Positions 24,546 to 32,442 of a DNA stretch of 64,000 nt are shown in pieces. Source of the DNA: UBA6814 sp040753075 (GTDB lineage Bacteria; Desulfobacterota; Desulfovibrionia; Desulfovibrionales; Desulfovibrionaceae). The notes under the pieces are model-generated. The model was given only the letters and a program-made list of their open reading frames with translations. It was not told where the DNA came from and did not search any database. A program made the translations under genes and the position numbers. The stretch's first letter is position 1, and each line of letters opens with the position of its first letter. The stretch is taken from NCBI GenBank assembly GCA_040753075.1, contig JBFMHA010000015.1:1-64000 (forward strand), written 5' to 3'.

Positions 24546-24597
24546 CAAAGTCTAGAGTTTTTCTAAACTTTGCGCCAAGCCATTTTTGAGATGGCTT
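24546..24597. repeat. Two hairpin-forming inverted repeats at the IS/trmL border
   Basis: AAAGTCTAGA/TCTAAACTTT (24546-24570, one mismatch) and AAGCCAT/ATGGCTT (24577-24597, 7-nt loop) lie in A+T-rich DNA just after the trmL stop. They may be part of the IS end or the trmL 3' region; neither has a T tract in the trmL direction. Confidence 0.45.
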
Positions 24598-25053
24598 CTA
24601 CTCCTCCGGAAATCCCCCGCTCTGCCTGAGCGCCTCGTACAGCAGGATCCCCGCCGCCGTGGACAGGTTGAGGCTGCGCACCTGGCCCCAGATGGGGAGG
24701 CGGACGCAGTGGGGGTGGGCGCTCAGAATCTCTTCGGGCAGGCCTCGGGTCTCGGGGCCGAGGACCAGGGTGTCGGCGGAGGTGTAGGCGAAGCGGTCGT
24801 AGCGCTCGCCCTGGCGGGCGCTGGCGAGCACGATGCGGCGCTCGGGATGGGCGGCCAGGTAGCTCGCGAAGTCCGGCCACACGCTCTTGTCCACGTGCGG
24901 CCAGTAGTCCAGCCCGGCCCGCCGGAGGTAGCGGTCCTCCAGGGAGAAGCCCAGGGGCTCGATGAGGTGCAGCGGGGTGCGGGTGGCCGCGCACAGGCGG
25001 GCCACGTTGCCGGTGTTGGGCGGGATCTCGGGGGTGTACAGGACCAGGTGCAT
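24598..25053 (-). CDS. trmL: tRNA (cytidine/uridine-34-2'-O)-methyltransferase
   Basis: A 151-residue SPOUT (trefoil-knot) RNA methyltransferase that 2'-O-methylates the wobble nucleotide of certain tRNAs. Motifs: YTPEIPPNTGNVARLCAA at the N terminus, VLGPETRGLPEEIL, and the knot segment RSLNLSTAAGILLYEALR. Length and order match TrmL. The stop lies next to the IS element, which has not interrupted it. Confidence 0.93.
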   Translation of the reverse strand: MHLVLYTPEIPPNTGNVARLCAATRTPLHLIEPLGFSLEDRYLRRAGLDYWPHVDKSVWPDFASYLAAHPERRIVLASARQGERYDRFAYTSADTLVLGPETRGLPEEILSAHPHCVRLPIWGQVRSLNLSTAAGILLYEALRQSGGFPEE

Positions 25054-25353
25054 GGCGGCCGTGTATACCCCCGGCCGGGAAAAACCAAGCCCGCCCCGCG
25101 CCCCCGGCCCGGCCCCCGTGGCGGCGGCGTCCCGCTCCCGCCCGCGCCCCGGCCCGCCTCCCGTCCCCGCCTCGACCGCTTCCCCGCCGGAGACGCCCCC
25201 CTCCTGCCTTCCCACACCTCCTGCCCTCCCGCGCCCCCGCGCCCGCGCCCCCCGGCCCCGGGGCTTTACATTCTTCAACAACTCGTGGTGTATTCTCAGC
25301 CCATTGGATTCCCTTTGGGCCGGCAACCCGCAACCCCCGGACGGGACCGCGGC
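25054..25353. other. Divergent trmL/pqi intergenic region with C-rich tract
   Basis: A 300-nt region between divergent genes. About 25085-25262 of the plus strand is extremely C-rich with few G runs, giving strong strand asymmetry and many G runs on the other strand. A promoter-like pair follows at 25265-25294. Confidence 0.6.
25265..25294 (+). promoter_or_regulatory. Putative promoter of the pqi operon
   Basis: TTTACA (25265-25270), an 18-nt spacer and TGTATT (25289-25294) in the only A+T-richer stretch before the first pqiA-like gene. Confidence 0.4.
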
Positions 25354-25959
25354 ATGGACCACAGCCTCATCGCCTGCCACGAGTGCGACCTGCTGCACCG
25401 CACCGCGCCCCTGCCCTCGGGCGGGACCGCCCGCTGCGTGCGCTGCGGGGCGCTGCTCTACCGCCGGCGGCGGGGCACGGTGGACTCCTGCCTGGCCCTC
25501 ACCGTGGCCGGGCTCATCCTCTTCGCCGTGGCCAACGCCTTCCCCCTGCTGGCCATGCGCCTGGACGAGGAGGTGCAGCAGGCGGTGCTCGTCACCGGCG
25601 TGCTCCAGCTCTGGGACCAGGGGGCCTACGCCCTGGCCGGGCTGGTCTTGGTCACCAGCATCCTGGCCCCCCTGGCCAAGCTCGGCCTGTTCGCCCTGGT
25701 GCTCGCGCCCCTGCGCCTGGGCCTGCGGCCCCCGGCCTGGGCCGCCCCGGCCTTCCGCCTGGCCCTGCGCCTCAGCCCCTGGTCCATGCTGGAGGTCTTC
25801 CTCCTGGGCATCCTGGTGGCCATGGTCAAGCTGGCGGACACCGCGGACATCCTGCTCGGCCCCTCCCTGTACGCCTTCGGCCTGCTCATCCCGGTGCTGG
25901 CCTGGGTCAGCGCCTCCCTGGACCCGGAGGTGGTCTGGGACCGCCTGGGGCAGCCATGA
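25354..25959 (+). CDS. pqiA: PqiA-like inner-membrane protein, first half
   Basis: A 201-residue protein corresponding to one PqiA domain: a short zinc-ribbon-like N terminus (ACHECDLLH, then CVRCG), then about four membrane helices (SCLALTVAGLILFAVANAFP and three more). PqiA/YebS proteins are the inner-membrane component of MCE lipid-transport systems. In E. coli one chain has two such domains; here they are separate genes. The stop overlaps the next ATG (ATGA). Confidence 0.87.
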   Translation: MDHSLIACHECDLLHRTAPLPSGGTARCVRCGALLYRRRRGTVDSCLALTVAGLILFAVANAFPLLAMRLDEEVQQAVLVTGVLQLWDQGAYALAGLVLVTSILAPLAKLGLFALVLAPLRLGLRPPAWAAPAFRLALRLSPWSMLEVFLLGILVAMVKLADTADILLGPSLYAFGLLIPVLAWVSASLDPEVVWDRLGQP

Positions 25960-26585
25960 GCCAGGCCCTCACCGCCCGCGCCGCGGGCTACCTGGACTGC
26001 CACGTCTGCCACCTGCTGGTGAGCCGGCCCGCCGTCCCGCCCCGCCGCCTCGCCTGCCCGCGCTGCGGCGCGGCCCTGCACCAGCGCAAGCCCGACAGCC
26101 TCTCCCGCACCTGGGCCCTGCTCCTGGCCGCGGTCATCCTCTACGTCCCGGCCATGGCCCTGCCCATCATGGAGACCGCCACCCTCACCGGGGTGCGGCA
26201 GGACACCATCCTCTCCGGCGTGGTCTACCTCGTGACCTCGGGCATGTGGCCCCTGGCGGCCATCGTGTTCTTCGCCAGCGTGGTGGTGCCGGTGCTCAAG
26301 ATCCTGGCCCTGTCCTTCCTCCTGGTCTCGGTGCAGCGGCGAAGCCGCTGGCGGCCCCGGGACCGCACCCGCCTGTACCGCCTGAACGAGGCCGTGGGCC
26401 GCTGGTCCATGGTGGACATCTACGTGGTCACGGTGCTCACGGCCCTGGTCCGGCTGCGCGCCCTGGCCGTGGTGGAGGCCCGGCCCGGAGCCCTGTTCTT
26501 CGCCGCGGTGGTGGTGTCCACCATGCTCGCGGCCATGAGCTTCGACCCCCGCCTCATATGGGACCGCATGGAGCCCCCGGAGTAG
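25956..26585 (+). CDS. pqiA: PqiA-like inner-membrane protein, second half
   Basis: A 209-residue paralogue of the preceding gene with its own Cys pairs (CHVCHLL, CPRCGAAL) and about four membrane segments (ALLLAAVILYVPAMALPIME and others). SFDPRLIWDR at its end matches SLDPEVVWDR at the end of the first half, showing descent by duplication. Together the two equal one E. coli PqiA. Followed after 2 nt by the MCE-protein gene. Confidence 0.87.
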   Translation: MSQALTARAAGYLDCHVCHLLVSRPAVPPRRLACPRCGAALHQRKPDSLSRTWALLLAAVILYVPAMALPIMETATLTGVRQDTILSGVVYLVTSGMWPLAAIVFFASVVVPVLKILALSFLLVSVQRRSRWRPRDRTRLYRLNEAVGRWSMVDIYVVTVLTALVRLRALAVVEARPGALFFAAVVVSTMLAAMSFDPRLIWDRMEPPE

Positions 26586-26587
26586 AC

Positions 26588-28249
26588 ATGGAAGACACCT
26601 CCCCGCCCCAGGAAACCCCGGCCGCCCCGGCTTCGCCGCCCGAGCCCCGGGTGTCCACCCGCCGCCACATCTCCGTGGTCTGGATCATCCCCCTGGTGGC
26701 GCTGCTGGCCGGGGCCTGGCTGGCCTACGACGCCATCAGCTCCCAGGGCCCCCTGGTCACGGTGCGCTTCAAGACCGCCGAGGGCCTGGTGGCGGGCAAG
26801 ACCAAGGTGAAGTTCAAGGACGTGGAGGTGGGCAAGGTCGAGACCATCGAGTACAGCGACGACCTCTCCCACGTGGTGGTCAAGGCCCGCATGGCCAAGG
26901 GCATGGAGCGCTACCTGCGCTCCGAGACCCTGTTCTGGGTGGTGCGCGCCCAGGTCACCGGCGGCGAGGTCTCGGGCCTGGGCACCATCTTCTCCGGGGC
27001 CTACATCGGGGTGCAGCTCACCAAGAAGGGCAAGCTGGAGACCGAATTCGAGGGCATGGAAAAGCCGCCGGTCATCACCGAGGACCAGCAGGGCCGGCTG
27101 TTCCTGCTGCGCGCCGACCGGCTGGGCTCCCTGGACGTGGGCTCCCCGGTGTACTTCCGGCAGATCAAGGTGGGCCAGGTGGCGGCATACGACCTGGAGG
27201 ACGGCGGCCGCACGGTGCTCGTCAAGGTCTTCGTCCGCGCCCCGCACCACGCCCGGGTGCGCGAGAACACCCGCTTCTGGAACGTGTCCGGGGTGGGCGT
27301 GTCCGTGGACGCCAACGGCCTGCAGGTGCGGGCCGAATCCCTGCTCTCCATGGTGCTGGGCGGCATCGCCTTCGAGACCCCGGGCGCGCCCGAAGAGGCC
27401 AAGGACGCGCCCCCGGACAAGGTCTTCACCCTCTTCTCCACCCGGGAGAAGAGCAACGAGATCGCCTTCACCCACAAGGAATACTATCGGCTGGAGTTCC
27501 CGGGCTCGGTGCGCGGCCTGACCATCGGCGCGCCCGTGGAGTTCCGGGGCATGACCATCGGCCAGGTGGCGGACATCTCCCTGGAGTACGACGAGGCCAA
27601 GGCCGAGGTGCGCATCCCGGTGCTCATAGAGGTCGAGCCGGAGCGCTTCCGGCGGCGGGGCAAGGCCAAGGGCAAGGACCCGGCCAGGATCGTGGAGGAG
27701 ATGGTGGCGGCCGGGCTGCGCGCCCAGCTCAAGACCGGCAGCCTGCTCACCGGCCAGACCTACGTGGACCTGGACCTGCACCCGGACGCGCCCAAGGCCG
27801 GCCTGAAGCGGTACGGGGACTACCTGGAGCTGCCCACCCTGCCCACCCCGCTGGAGGGCATCTTCGCCAGCTTCTCCCGGATCATGGACCGGGTGGACAA
27901 GCTGCCCCTGGAGTCCATGGCCGGGGAGCTGCGCGACACCATGGGCAACCTGCGCGACACCATGGCCGACTTCCGGACCACCATGACCGGCCTGCGCAAG
28001 ACCCTGGACACCGCGGACGGCTTCTTCGCGGACGCGGACAAGAACACCCTGCCCAAGGCCGAGGCCGCCCTGGAGCAGATGCGCGCCACCCTGGCCCGGG
28101 CCGAGGCGGCCCTGGACCCTGATTCGGCCATGCGCGCGGACATCGAGCAGGCCCTCAAGGAACTGGCCGACGCGGCCCGCTCCCTGCGGGTGCTGGCCGA
28201 CTACCTGGAGCGGCAGCCCGACGCGCTGCTCTACGGCAAGGGGAGGTAA
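26588..28249 (+). CDS. pqiB: PqiB-like MCE-domain lipid-transport protein
   Basis: A 553-residue protein anchored by one N-terminal helix (about 29-48) with three MCE domains: about 55-145 (GPLVTVRFKTAEGLVAGKTK), 170-265 (SLDVGSPVYFRQIKVGQV) and 298-410 (LTIGAPVEFRGMTIGQV). A long helical C-terminal region has repeats such as ELRDTMGNLRDTMADFRTTM. In E. coli, PqiB hexamers stack MCE rings and form a needle across the periplasm that carries lipids to the outer membrane. Domain number and length agree with PqiB rather than the longer YebT. Confidence 0.92.
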   Translation: MEDTSPPQETPAAPASPPEPRVSTRRHISVVWIIPLVALLAGAWLAYDAISSQGPLVTVRFKTAEGLVAGKTKVKFKDVEVGKVETIEYSDDLSHVVVKARMAKGMERYLRSETLFWVVRAQVTGGEVSGLGTIFSGAYIGVQLTKKGKLETEFEGMEKPPVITEDQQGRLFLLRADRLGSLDVGSPVYFRQIKVGQVAAYDLEDGGRTVLVKVFVRAPHHARVRENTRFWNVSGVGVSVDANGLQVRAESLLSMVLGGIAFETPGAPEEAKDAPPDKVFTLFSTREKSNEIAFTHKEYYRLEFPGSVRGLTIGAPVEFRGMTIGQVADISLEYDEAKAEVRIPVLIEVEPERFRRRGKAKGKDPARIVEEMVAAGLRAQLKTGSLLTGQTYVDLDLHPDAPKAGLKRYGDYLELPTLPTPLEGIFASFSRIMDRVDKLPLESMAGELRDTMGNLRDTMADFRTTMTGLRKTLDTADGFFADADKNTLPKAEAALEQMRATLARAEAALDPDSAMRADIEQALKELADAARSLRVLADYLERQPDALLYGKGR

Positions 28250-28253
28250 AACC

Positions 28254-28850
28254 ATGCGCACGGCGACCCTCGCGCTCCTGACCGTCCTGCTGGCGCTCAC
28301 GGCCCTCCCGGCCTGCCGGGGCCCCATGCCGGACATGCGCTTCTACACCCTGACGCCCCAGGCCCGGCCCACCGCGGCCGCGGCCCCGGCCGCGGTGGGC
28401 GTCGGCCCCCTGGTCATCCCCCTGGCCCTGGACCGGCCCCAGATCGTCACCCGCACCGCGGAGAACCAGCTCAGCATGGCCGAATTCCACCGCTGGGGCG
28501 GCTCCCTGTCCGGCGACGTCCTGGCGGCCGTGACCCAGGACCTCTCGGCCCTGCTCGGCTCGGACCGGGTGGTGGCCCATCCCTGGACCCGGTTCATCGA
28601 GCCCGAGTTCCGGGTGCCCCTGGAGATCCACCGCTTCGACGGGACGCTGGGCGGGGACGTCACCCTGGTGGCCACCTGGGCCGTGCAGCGCAACGGCGAG
28701 CCCGCGCCCCGGGTGGTGCGCAAGTCCTCCTTCACGGAGCCGGCGGCCGGGACGGACTACGCCGGCCTGGTGGCGGCCCATTCCCGGGCCCTGGCCGCCC
28801 TGTCCCAAGAGATCGCCGCGGAGCTGGCCCGCCAGATGGCCGGCGAGTAA
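28254..28850 (+). CDS. pqiC: PqiC-like outer-membrane lipoprotein
   Basis: A 198-residue lipoprotein with signal peptide and lipobox LPAC (Cys at about 21), then the family pattern DMRFYTLTP, VGPLVIPLALDRPQIVTRT and EFHRWGGSLSGDV. PqiC caps the PqiB needle at the outer membrane. Starts 4 nt after pqiB and ends the operon. Confidence 0.9.
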   Translation: MRTATLALLTVLLALTALPACRGPMPDMRFYTLTPQARPTAAAAPAAVGVGPLVIPLALDRPQIVTRTAENQLSMAEFHRWGGSLSGDVLAAVTQDLSALLGSDRVVAHPWTRFIEPEFRVPLEIHRFDGTLGGDVTLVATWAVQRNGEPAPRVVRKSSFTEPAAGTDYAGLVAAHSRALAALSQEIAAELARQMAGE

Positions 28851-29225
28851 TGTCACGCCATCAGAATACCGGCAGGTGTTTTGAGAATATTAAAACGTCT
28901 GATTCCGCAATGGAGAACGCCGCAGGCGCACCGCTCTGATGCTCGGCCATGACACCGGCCCCCGAGACTGGACCTCCCGGAACGCTTCGGTCCAGCCCCG
29001 TCCCGGCCGCGGCCGGACCTGCCGCCCGCCGGCGGCCTCCCGCGGCGGCGCAGGCTCCGGCCTTGCCAAGGGATGCCGGCCCGGGGTATCCAGCACAGTT
29101 GAGGCCCTGCCCTTCTTCGCCTGCGGCCAGCGGGCCGCAGGCCTGCCGGTGTTGCGCCGCCGCGAAGCAGGGCCGGCGGGCGGCGATACCTGGCCCGGCG
29201 ATTCCCCCCGGGCCCCGGGACACCC
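28851..29225. other. Intergenic region, no gene seen
   Basis: A 375-nt gap between pqiC and the kinase gene. A short A+T-richer stretch (about 28880-28915) could hold a promoter, but no convincing pair was found. The rest is G+C-rich; frames through it have no family pattern. Confidence 0.5.
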
Positions 29226-30239
29226 ATGCACGGCGCCTATCTTGGACGCCTCTCTCCGGACGATCCGCTGCACGGCTACCTGCGCCACGAGATCGCCCCC
29301 CAGATCGGATACCCGCCGTCGCACGCGGACTACCGGGTGTTCCGCCCGGCCTGTTCCCACCACGTGTACGTCTACGAGGAGCGACGCCACGGCTACCGGG
29401 TGGTGGGCAAGTTCCATCCCCCGAACGGCCATCGGGACGCAGGCGCGGCCGCCCGGGCCGCCCATACCGAATACGGCAACCTCCTCTACCTGCGCGGCCT
29501 GGGCCTGGCCGGAGACCAGCACCATGTGGTCCGGCCCCTGGGCTGCAATCCCTTCCTCAACAACCTCCTGGTGGTCGAATACCTGGAAGGGCAGCTCCTG
29601 GGCTCGGTCATCGAGCAGGCCATCCACGCCGGCCGGCGGGACCGCCTCTTCCGCAGGCTGGCCGGCCTGGCCCGGTTCCTGGCCGCCATGCACAACCGCA
29701 CCGCCGGCGACTGGACCGTGAACTTCTCCGAATCCTGCGACTACATGGGCCGGCTGGTGCGCGCCCTGGCCCGGCGCTGGGACCTGGACCGCCAGCACTG
29801 CGAGGAGCTCCACGGCCTCTGCGAGGCCTGGCGCAGGCGGGAAATCATGTGGGAGGACCGCAGCGTGCTGGTGCACGGCGACGCCACCCCGTCCAACTTC
29901 CTCTTCGGCCCGGACGGGACCGTGCTGGTCATCGACCTGGAGCGCATGAAGTGGGCCGACCGGGTGTTCGACCTGGGCCGGCTGTGCGGGGAGATCAAGC
30001 ACTATTTCCTGCAGGGCGTCGGCGATCCGCTGGCGGCCGAGCCCTTCATCGGCCATTTCCTCTGGGAATACTGCGGCCACTTCCCGGACCGGGACAGAGC
30101 GTTCCGCTCCGTGACCCGACGCCTGCCCTTCTACATGGGCATCACCCTCCTGCGCATCGCGCGCAACCCCTGGGTGAGCGAAGACTACCGGCAACGGCTG
30201 ATCCGCGAAGCCAAACACATCCTCCGGGCAGGGACATGA
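29226..30239 (+). CDS. Aminoglycoside phosphotransferase-family small-molecule kinase
   Basis: A 337-residue protein of the APH/choline-kinase fold. The catalytic loop is VHGDATPSNFLF (HxDxxxxN) and the metal-binding segment is VIDLERMKWADRVFDLGRL. An N-lobe Lys appears in RVVGKFHPP. Members phosphorylate amino-alcohols, sugars or antibiotics; nothing indicates drug resistance here. The stop overlaps the following HAD gene as ATGA, so the kinase and the HAD protein are produced together and may act on the same metabolite. Confidence 0.8.
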   Translation: MHGAYLGRLSPDDPLHGYLRHEIAPQIGYPPSHADYRVFRPACSHHVYVYEERRHGYRVVGKFHPPNGHRDAGAAARAAHTEYGNLLYLRGLGLAGDQHHVVRPLGCNPFLNNLLVVEYLEGQLLGSVIEQAIHAGRRDRLFRRLAGLARFLAAMHNRTAGDWTVNFSESCDYMGRLVRALARRWDLDRQHCEELHGLCEAWRRREIMWEDRSVLVHGDATPSNFLFGPDGTVLVIDLERMKWADRVFDLGRLCGEIKHYFLQGVGDPLAAEPFIGHFLWEYCGHFPDRDRAFRSVTRRLPFYMGITLLRIARNPWVSEDYRQRLIREAKHILRAGT

Positions 30240-30976
30240 ACATCCAAGGCATCATCTTCGACGTGAACGGCACCCTCATCGACATCCAGACCGACGAGGG
30301 CAGGGAAGACATCTACCGGGCCATCAGCCACTTCCTGACCTACCAGGGCATCTCCGCCCGCCGCGGCGAGGTCCGGGACGAGTACTTCCGGATCATGGAC
30401 GAGCAGCGCAAGGCCAGCGGCGAGGAGTACCCGGAGTTCGACACGGTGGGCGTCTGGAGGGAGTTCCTGCTGCGCCGCTGGGGCGGACGGCCGGCCGTGA
30501 GCCAGGCCAAGGCCAGGCAGATGGCCCTGTTCCTGGCCGAGATGTTCCGGGGCATCTCCCGCAACCGCCTCCAACTCTACCCCGGGGTGCGGGAGGTGCT
30601 GGACGAACTGGCCCCGCGCTACACACTGGCCGCGCTTTCCGACGCCCAGACCCCCTGGGCCCTGCCCGAGATGCGCGCGGTGGGCATCGCAGACTTCTTC
30701 GATCCCGTCGTTATCTCCGGCAACCTCGGCTTCCGCAAGCCGGACCGAAGGATCTTCGCCCTGACCCTGCGCCGCATGCGGCTCGAACCGGAGGATGTCC
30801 TCTTCGTGGGCAACGACATGTACCGCGACGTCTACGGGGCCAAGCAGATGGGAATGCGGACGGTGTTCTTCTCCTCCAACCAGGGGCGGAAGCAGATGGA
30901 CGGGGTGGAGCCCGACTACATCATCTGCCAGTTCCCCGAACTGAGGCAGGCCATCAGCTTTTTCGCCGGGCAGTGA
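30236..30976 (+). CDS. HAD-superfamily hydrolase with altered motif I
   Basis: A 246-residue HAD protein. Motif I reads IIFDVNGTLID: the nucleophile Asp9 is present, but the second Asp, usually the general acid, is Asn11. Motif II (ALSDAQ), the Lys of FRKPDRRIF and the acidic motif FVGND are intact, with a helical cap at about residues 20-95. The Asn is unusual for a phosphatase, while dehalogenases and phosphonatases also vary at this position. Substrate unknown; translationally coupled to the kinase. Confidence 0.82.
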   Translation: MNIQGIIFDVNGTLIDIQTDEGREDIYRAISHFLTYQGISARRGEVRDEYFRIMDEQRKASGEEYPEFDTVGVWREFLLRRWGGRPAVSQAKARQMALFLAEMFRGISRNRLQLYPGVREVLDELAPRYTLAALSDAQTPWALPEMRAVGIADFFDPVVISGNLGFRKPDRRIFALTLRRMRLEPEDVLFVGNDMYRDVYGAKQMGMRTVFFSSNQGRKQMDGVEPDYIICQFPELRQAISFFAGQ

Positions 30977-31040
30977 GGGACCGCCCCGGGACTGGCCCGC
31001 CGGAACCTGCGTCCGGACTGGACCCGGGGACCGCGGAAGC

Positions 31041-31083
31041 GCTCCTCCCGGGAACGCATCGGAGGGGTGCTCAACTTTTTTTT
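31041..31083 (+). terminator. Possible terminator after the kinase-HAD pair
   Basis: GCTCCTCC (31041-31048) can pair with GGAGGGGTGC (31061-31070) with a bulge, and a run of eight T begins 5 nt later. The imperfect stem and offset T run make this tentative. Confidence 0.35.
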
Positions 31084-31099
31084 AGCAAATCAAAATTTA

Positions 31100-31126
31100 T
31101 TGACTGAACGTCCGGCGGGATATACC
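31100..31126 (+). promoter_or_regulatory. Possible promoter of the YheO-type regulator
   Basis: TTGACT (31100-31105) and TATACC (31121-31126) in an A+T-rich patch. The 15-nt spacer is short, so the pair is weak. Confidence 0.3.
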
Positions 31127-31134
31127 CTTCAGGC

Positions 31135-31932
31135 ATGACGAAACAGCCCCGGGCGCCGACCGCCGCCGAGCCGGCCCAGCCCTCCCCTTCCCCCCGGCCA
31201 TCCGGCGCGGACAGGCCGCCCTTCACCGCCGAGGACAGGGCCCTGCTGGCCTCCTACGACCCCCTGGTGCAGGCCCTGGCCGAACTCTTCGGCGCCCACT
31301 GCGAGGTGGTGCTGCACTCCCTGGAGGACCCGCGGCGCTCGGTGGTGCGCATCGCCAACGGCCACGTCACCGGCCGCGCCCCGGGTTCGCCCGTCACCGA
31401 CCTGGCCCTGGACATGCTCCGGGACTTCCGAGCCGGGGGCGGGCTGCACAAGACCTATTTCAGCACCGCCCGCAGCGGCCACCAGCTCAAGTCCGCCACC
31501 ACCCTCATCCGCAACGGCGCGGGCCGGGTCGTCGGCATGCTCTGCGTGAACCTGGACCTGGACGTTCCCCTGCACCGCTTCGCCGCGGCCTATTCCCCGG
31601 CCCCGGAGCCCGGGATGGGCCATCTGTCGGAACACTTCGCCAGCAACGTGTCCGACCTGCTCGAAACCACGGTGGACGAAGCGGTGCGGGCGGCGGAGTC
31701 CGATCCCGCCGTCCCCGCCAGCCGGCGCAACAAGGAGATCGTCTCAGCCCTGTTCGACAGGGGCGTGTTCGAGATCAAGGAGGCCATCCACCATGTGGCC
31801 GCCCGGCTCAAGATCACCCACCACACGGTGTACATGCACATCCGCCGCCGCCGGCAGGAATGCGGCGACAAGTGCTCCGACCCACTCCCAACCCAAGGAG
31901 CCCGGCATGGCGAAAACGATCATCTCGACTGA
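31135..31932 (+). CDS. YheO-type PAS/HTH transcriptional regulator
   Basis: A 265-residue regulator. An N-terminal Pro-rich extension of about 35 residues is followed by the YheO PAS-like ligand domain (LASYDPLVQALAELFGAHCEVVLHSLED through GMLCVNLDLDVP) and a C-terminal helix-turn-helix (RGVFEIKEAIHHVAARLKIT, then HHTVYMHIR). Relatives often sit beside amino-acid catabolism genes. It overlaps ridA by 26 nt and precedes the transporter-catabolism genes, so it is the likely local regulator. Confidence 0.85.
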   Translation: MTKQPRAPTAAEPAQPSPSPRPSGADRPPFTAEDRALLASYDPLVQALAELFGAHCEVVLHSLEDPRRSVVRIANGHVTGRAPGSPVTDLALDMLRDFRAGGGLHKTYFSTARSGHQLKSATTLIRNGAGRVVGMLCVNLDLDVPLHRFAAAYSPAPEPGMGHLSEHFASNVSDLLETTVDEAVRAAESDPAVPASRRNKEIVSALFDRGVFEIKEAIHHVAARLKITHHTVYMHIRRRRQECGDKCSDPLPTQGARHGENDHLD

Positions 31933-32296
31933 CCAGGCCCCGGCGGCCATCGGCCCCTACTCCCAGGCGGTTCGCGCAGGCGGGCTGCTGTTCTGCTCCG
32001 GCCAGATCGGGCTGGACCCGGCCACCGGCCTGGTGGTCTCGGGCGGCGTGGCGGAGCAGGCCGAACAGGCCCTGGCCAACCTCGTGGCCCTGCTGGCCGC
32101 GGCCGGCTGCGGCCCGAAGGACGTGGTCAAGACCACCTGCTTCCTGCGGGACATGGCCGACTTCTCCGCGTTCAACCAGGTCTACGCCCGGCATTTCCCC
32201 GGGGACTACCCTGCCCGCTCCTGCGTGGCCGCGGCCGGCCTGCCCAAGGACGTGCTCGTGGAGGTGGAGGCCATCGCCCTCGCTCCAGGCTGCTAG
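31907..32296 (+). CDS. ridA: RidA-family enamine/imine deaminase
   Basis: A 129-residue member of the YjgF/YER057c/UK114 family with IGPYSQAVRAGGLLFCSGQIGLDP, VVKTTCFLRDMADF and the active-site Arg in YPARSCVAAAGLPKD. RidA hydrolyses 2-aminoacrylate and related enamines released by PLP- or Fe-S-dependent dehydratases. The start has AAGGAGCCCGGC before ATG and lies inside the regulator gene. The CyuA-type enzyme 4.6 kb downstream would make exactly such an enamine. Confidence 0.93.
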   Translation: MAKTIISTDQAPAAIGPYSQAVRAGGLLFCSGQIGLDPATGLVVSGGVAEQAEQALANLVALLAAAGCGPKDVVKTTCFLRDMADFSAFNQVYARHFPGDYPARSCVAAAGLPKDVLVEVEAIALAPGC

Positions 32297-32335
32297 CGTC
32301 GCGCCCGCGCAGCTAGGCGGCTCGGATTCAATACG

Positions 32336-32419
32336 CAACGGTTCGAGATCATGTTGTTTTTTTTCTCAAAATGCCTAATGGTGTCTTGGAGACGCAACAC
32401 TGGGCGTCGATAACCGTTG
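32336..32419 (+). repeat. Inverted repeat in the ridA-TRAP 5' leader
   Basis: CAACGGTT (32336-32343) and AACCGTTG (32412-32419) are exact inverted copies. The 68 nt between them include a T8 run and a smaller GACG/CGTC hairpin. It could be a regulator half-site pair or a leader fold ahead of the TRAP genes. Confidence 0.45.
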
Positions 32420-32442
32420 GAAATACCGAGAAGGAGGCGCGC

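Larger units (their letters stand above)
23650..24570 (-). mobile_element. IS5-family (IS427-like) insertion sequence, probably degenerate
   Basis: Encodes a two-frame DDE transposase described separately. The ends are not certain. An imperfect inverted match (ATTGACTGGAC at about 23656 on the plus strand; ATTGATTGGGAC at about 24525-24536 on the minus strand) could mark the termini, but it lies very close to the orfA start. No target-site duplication was recognised. Confidence 0.6.
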
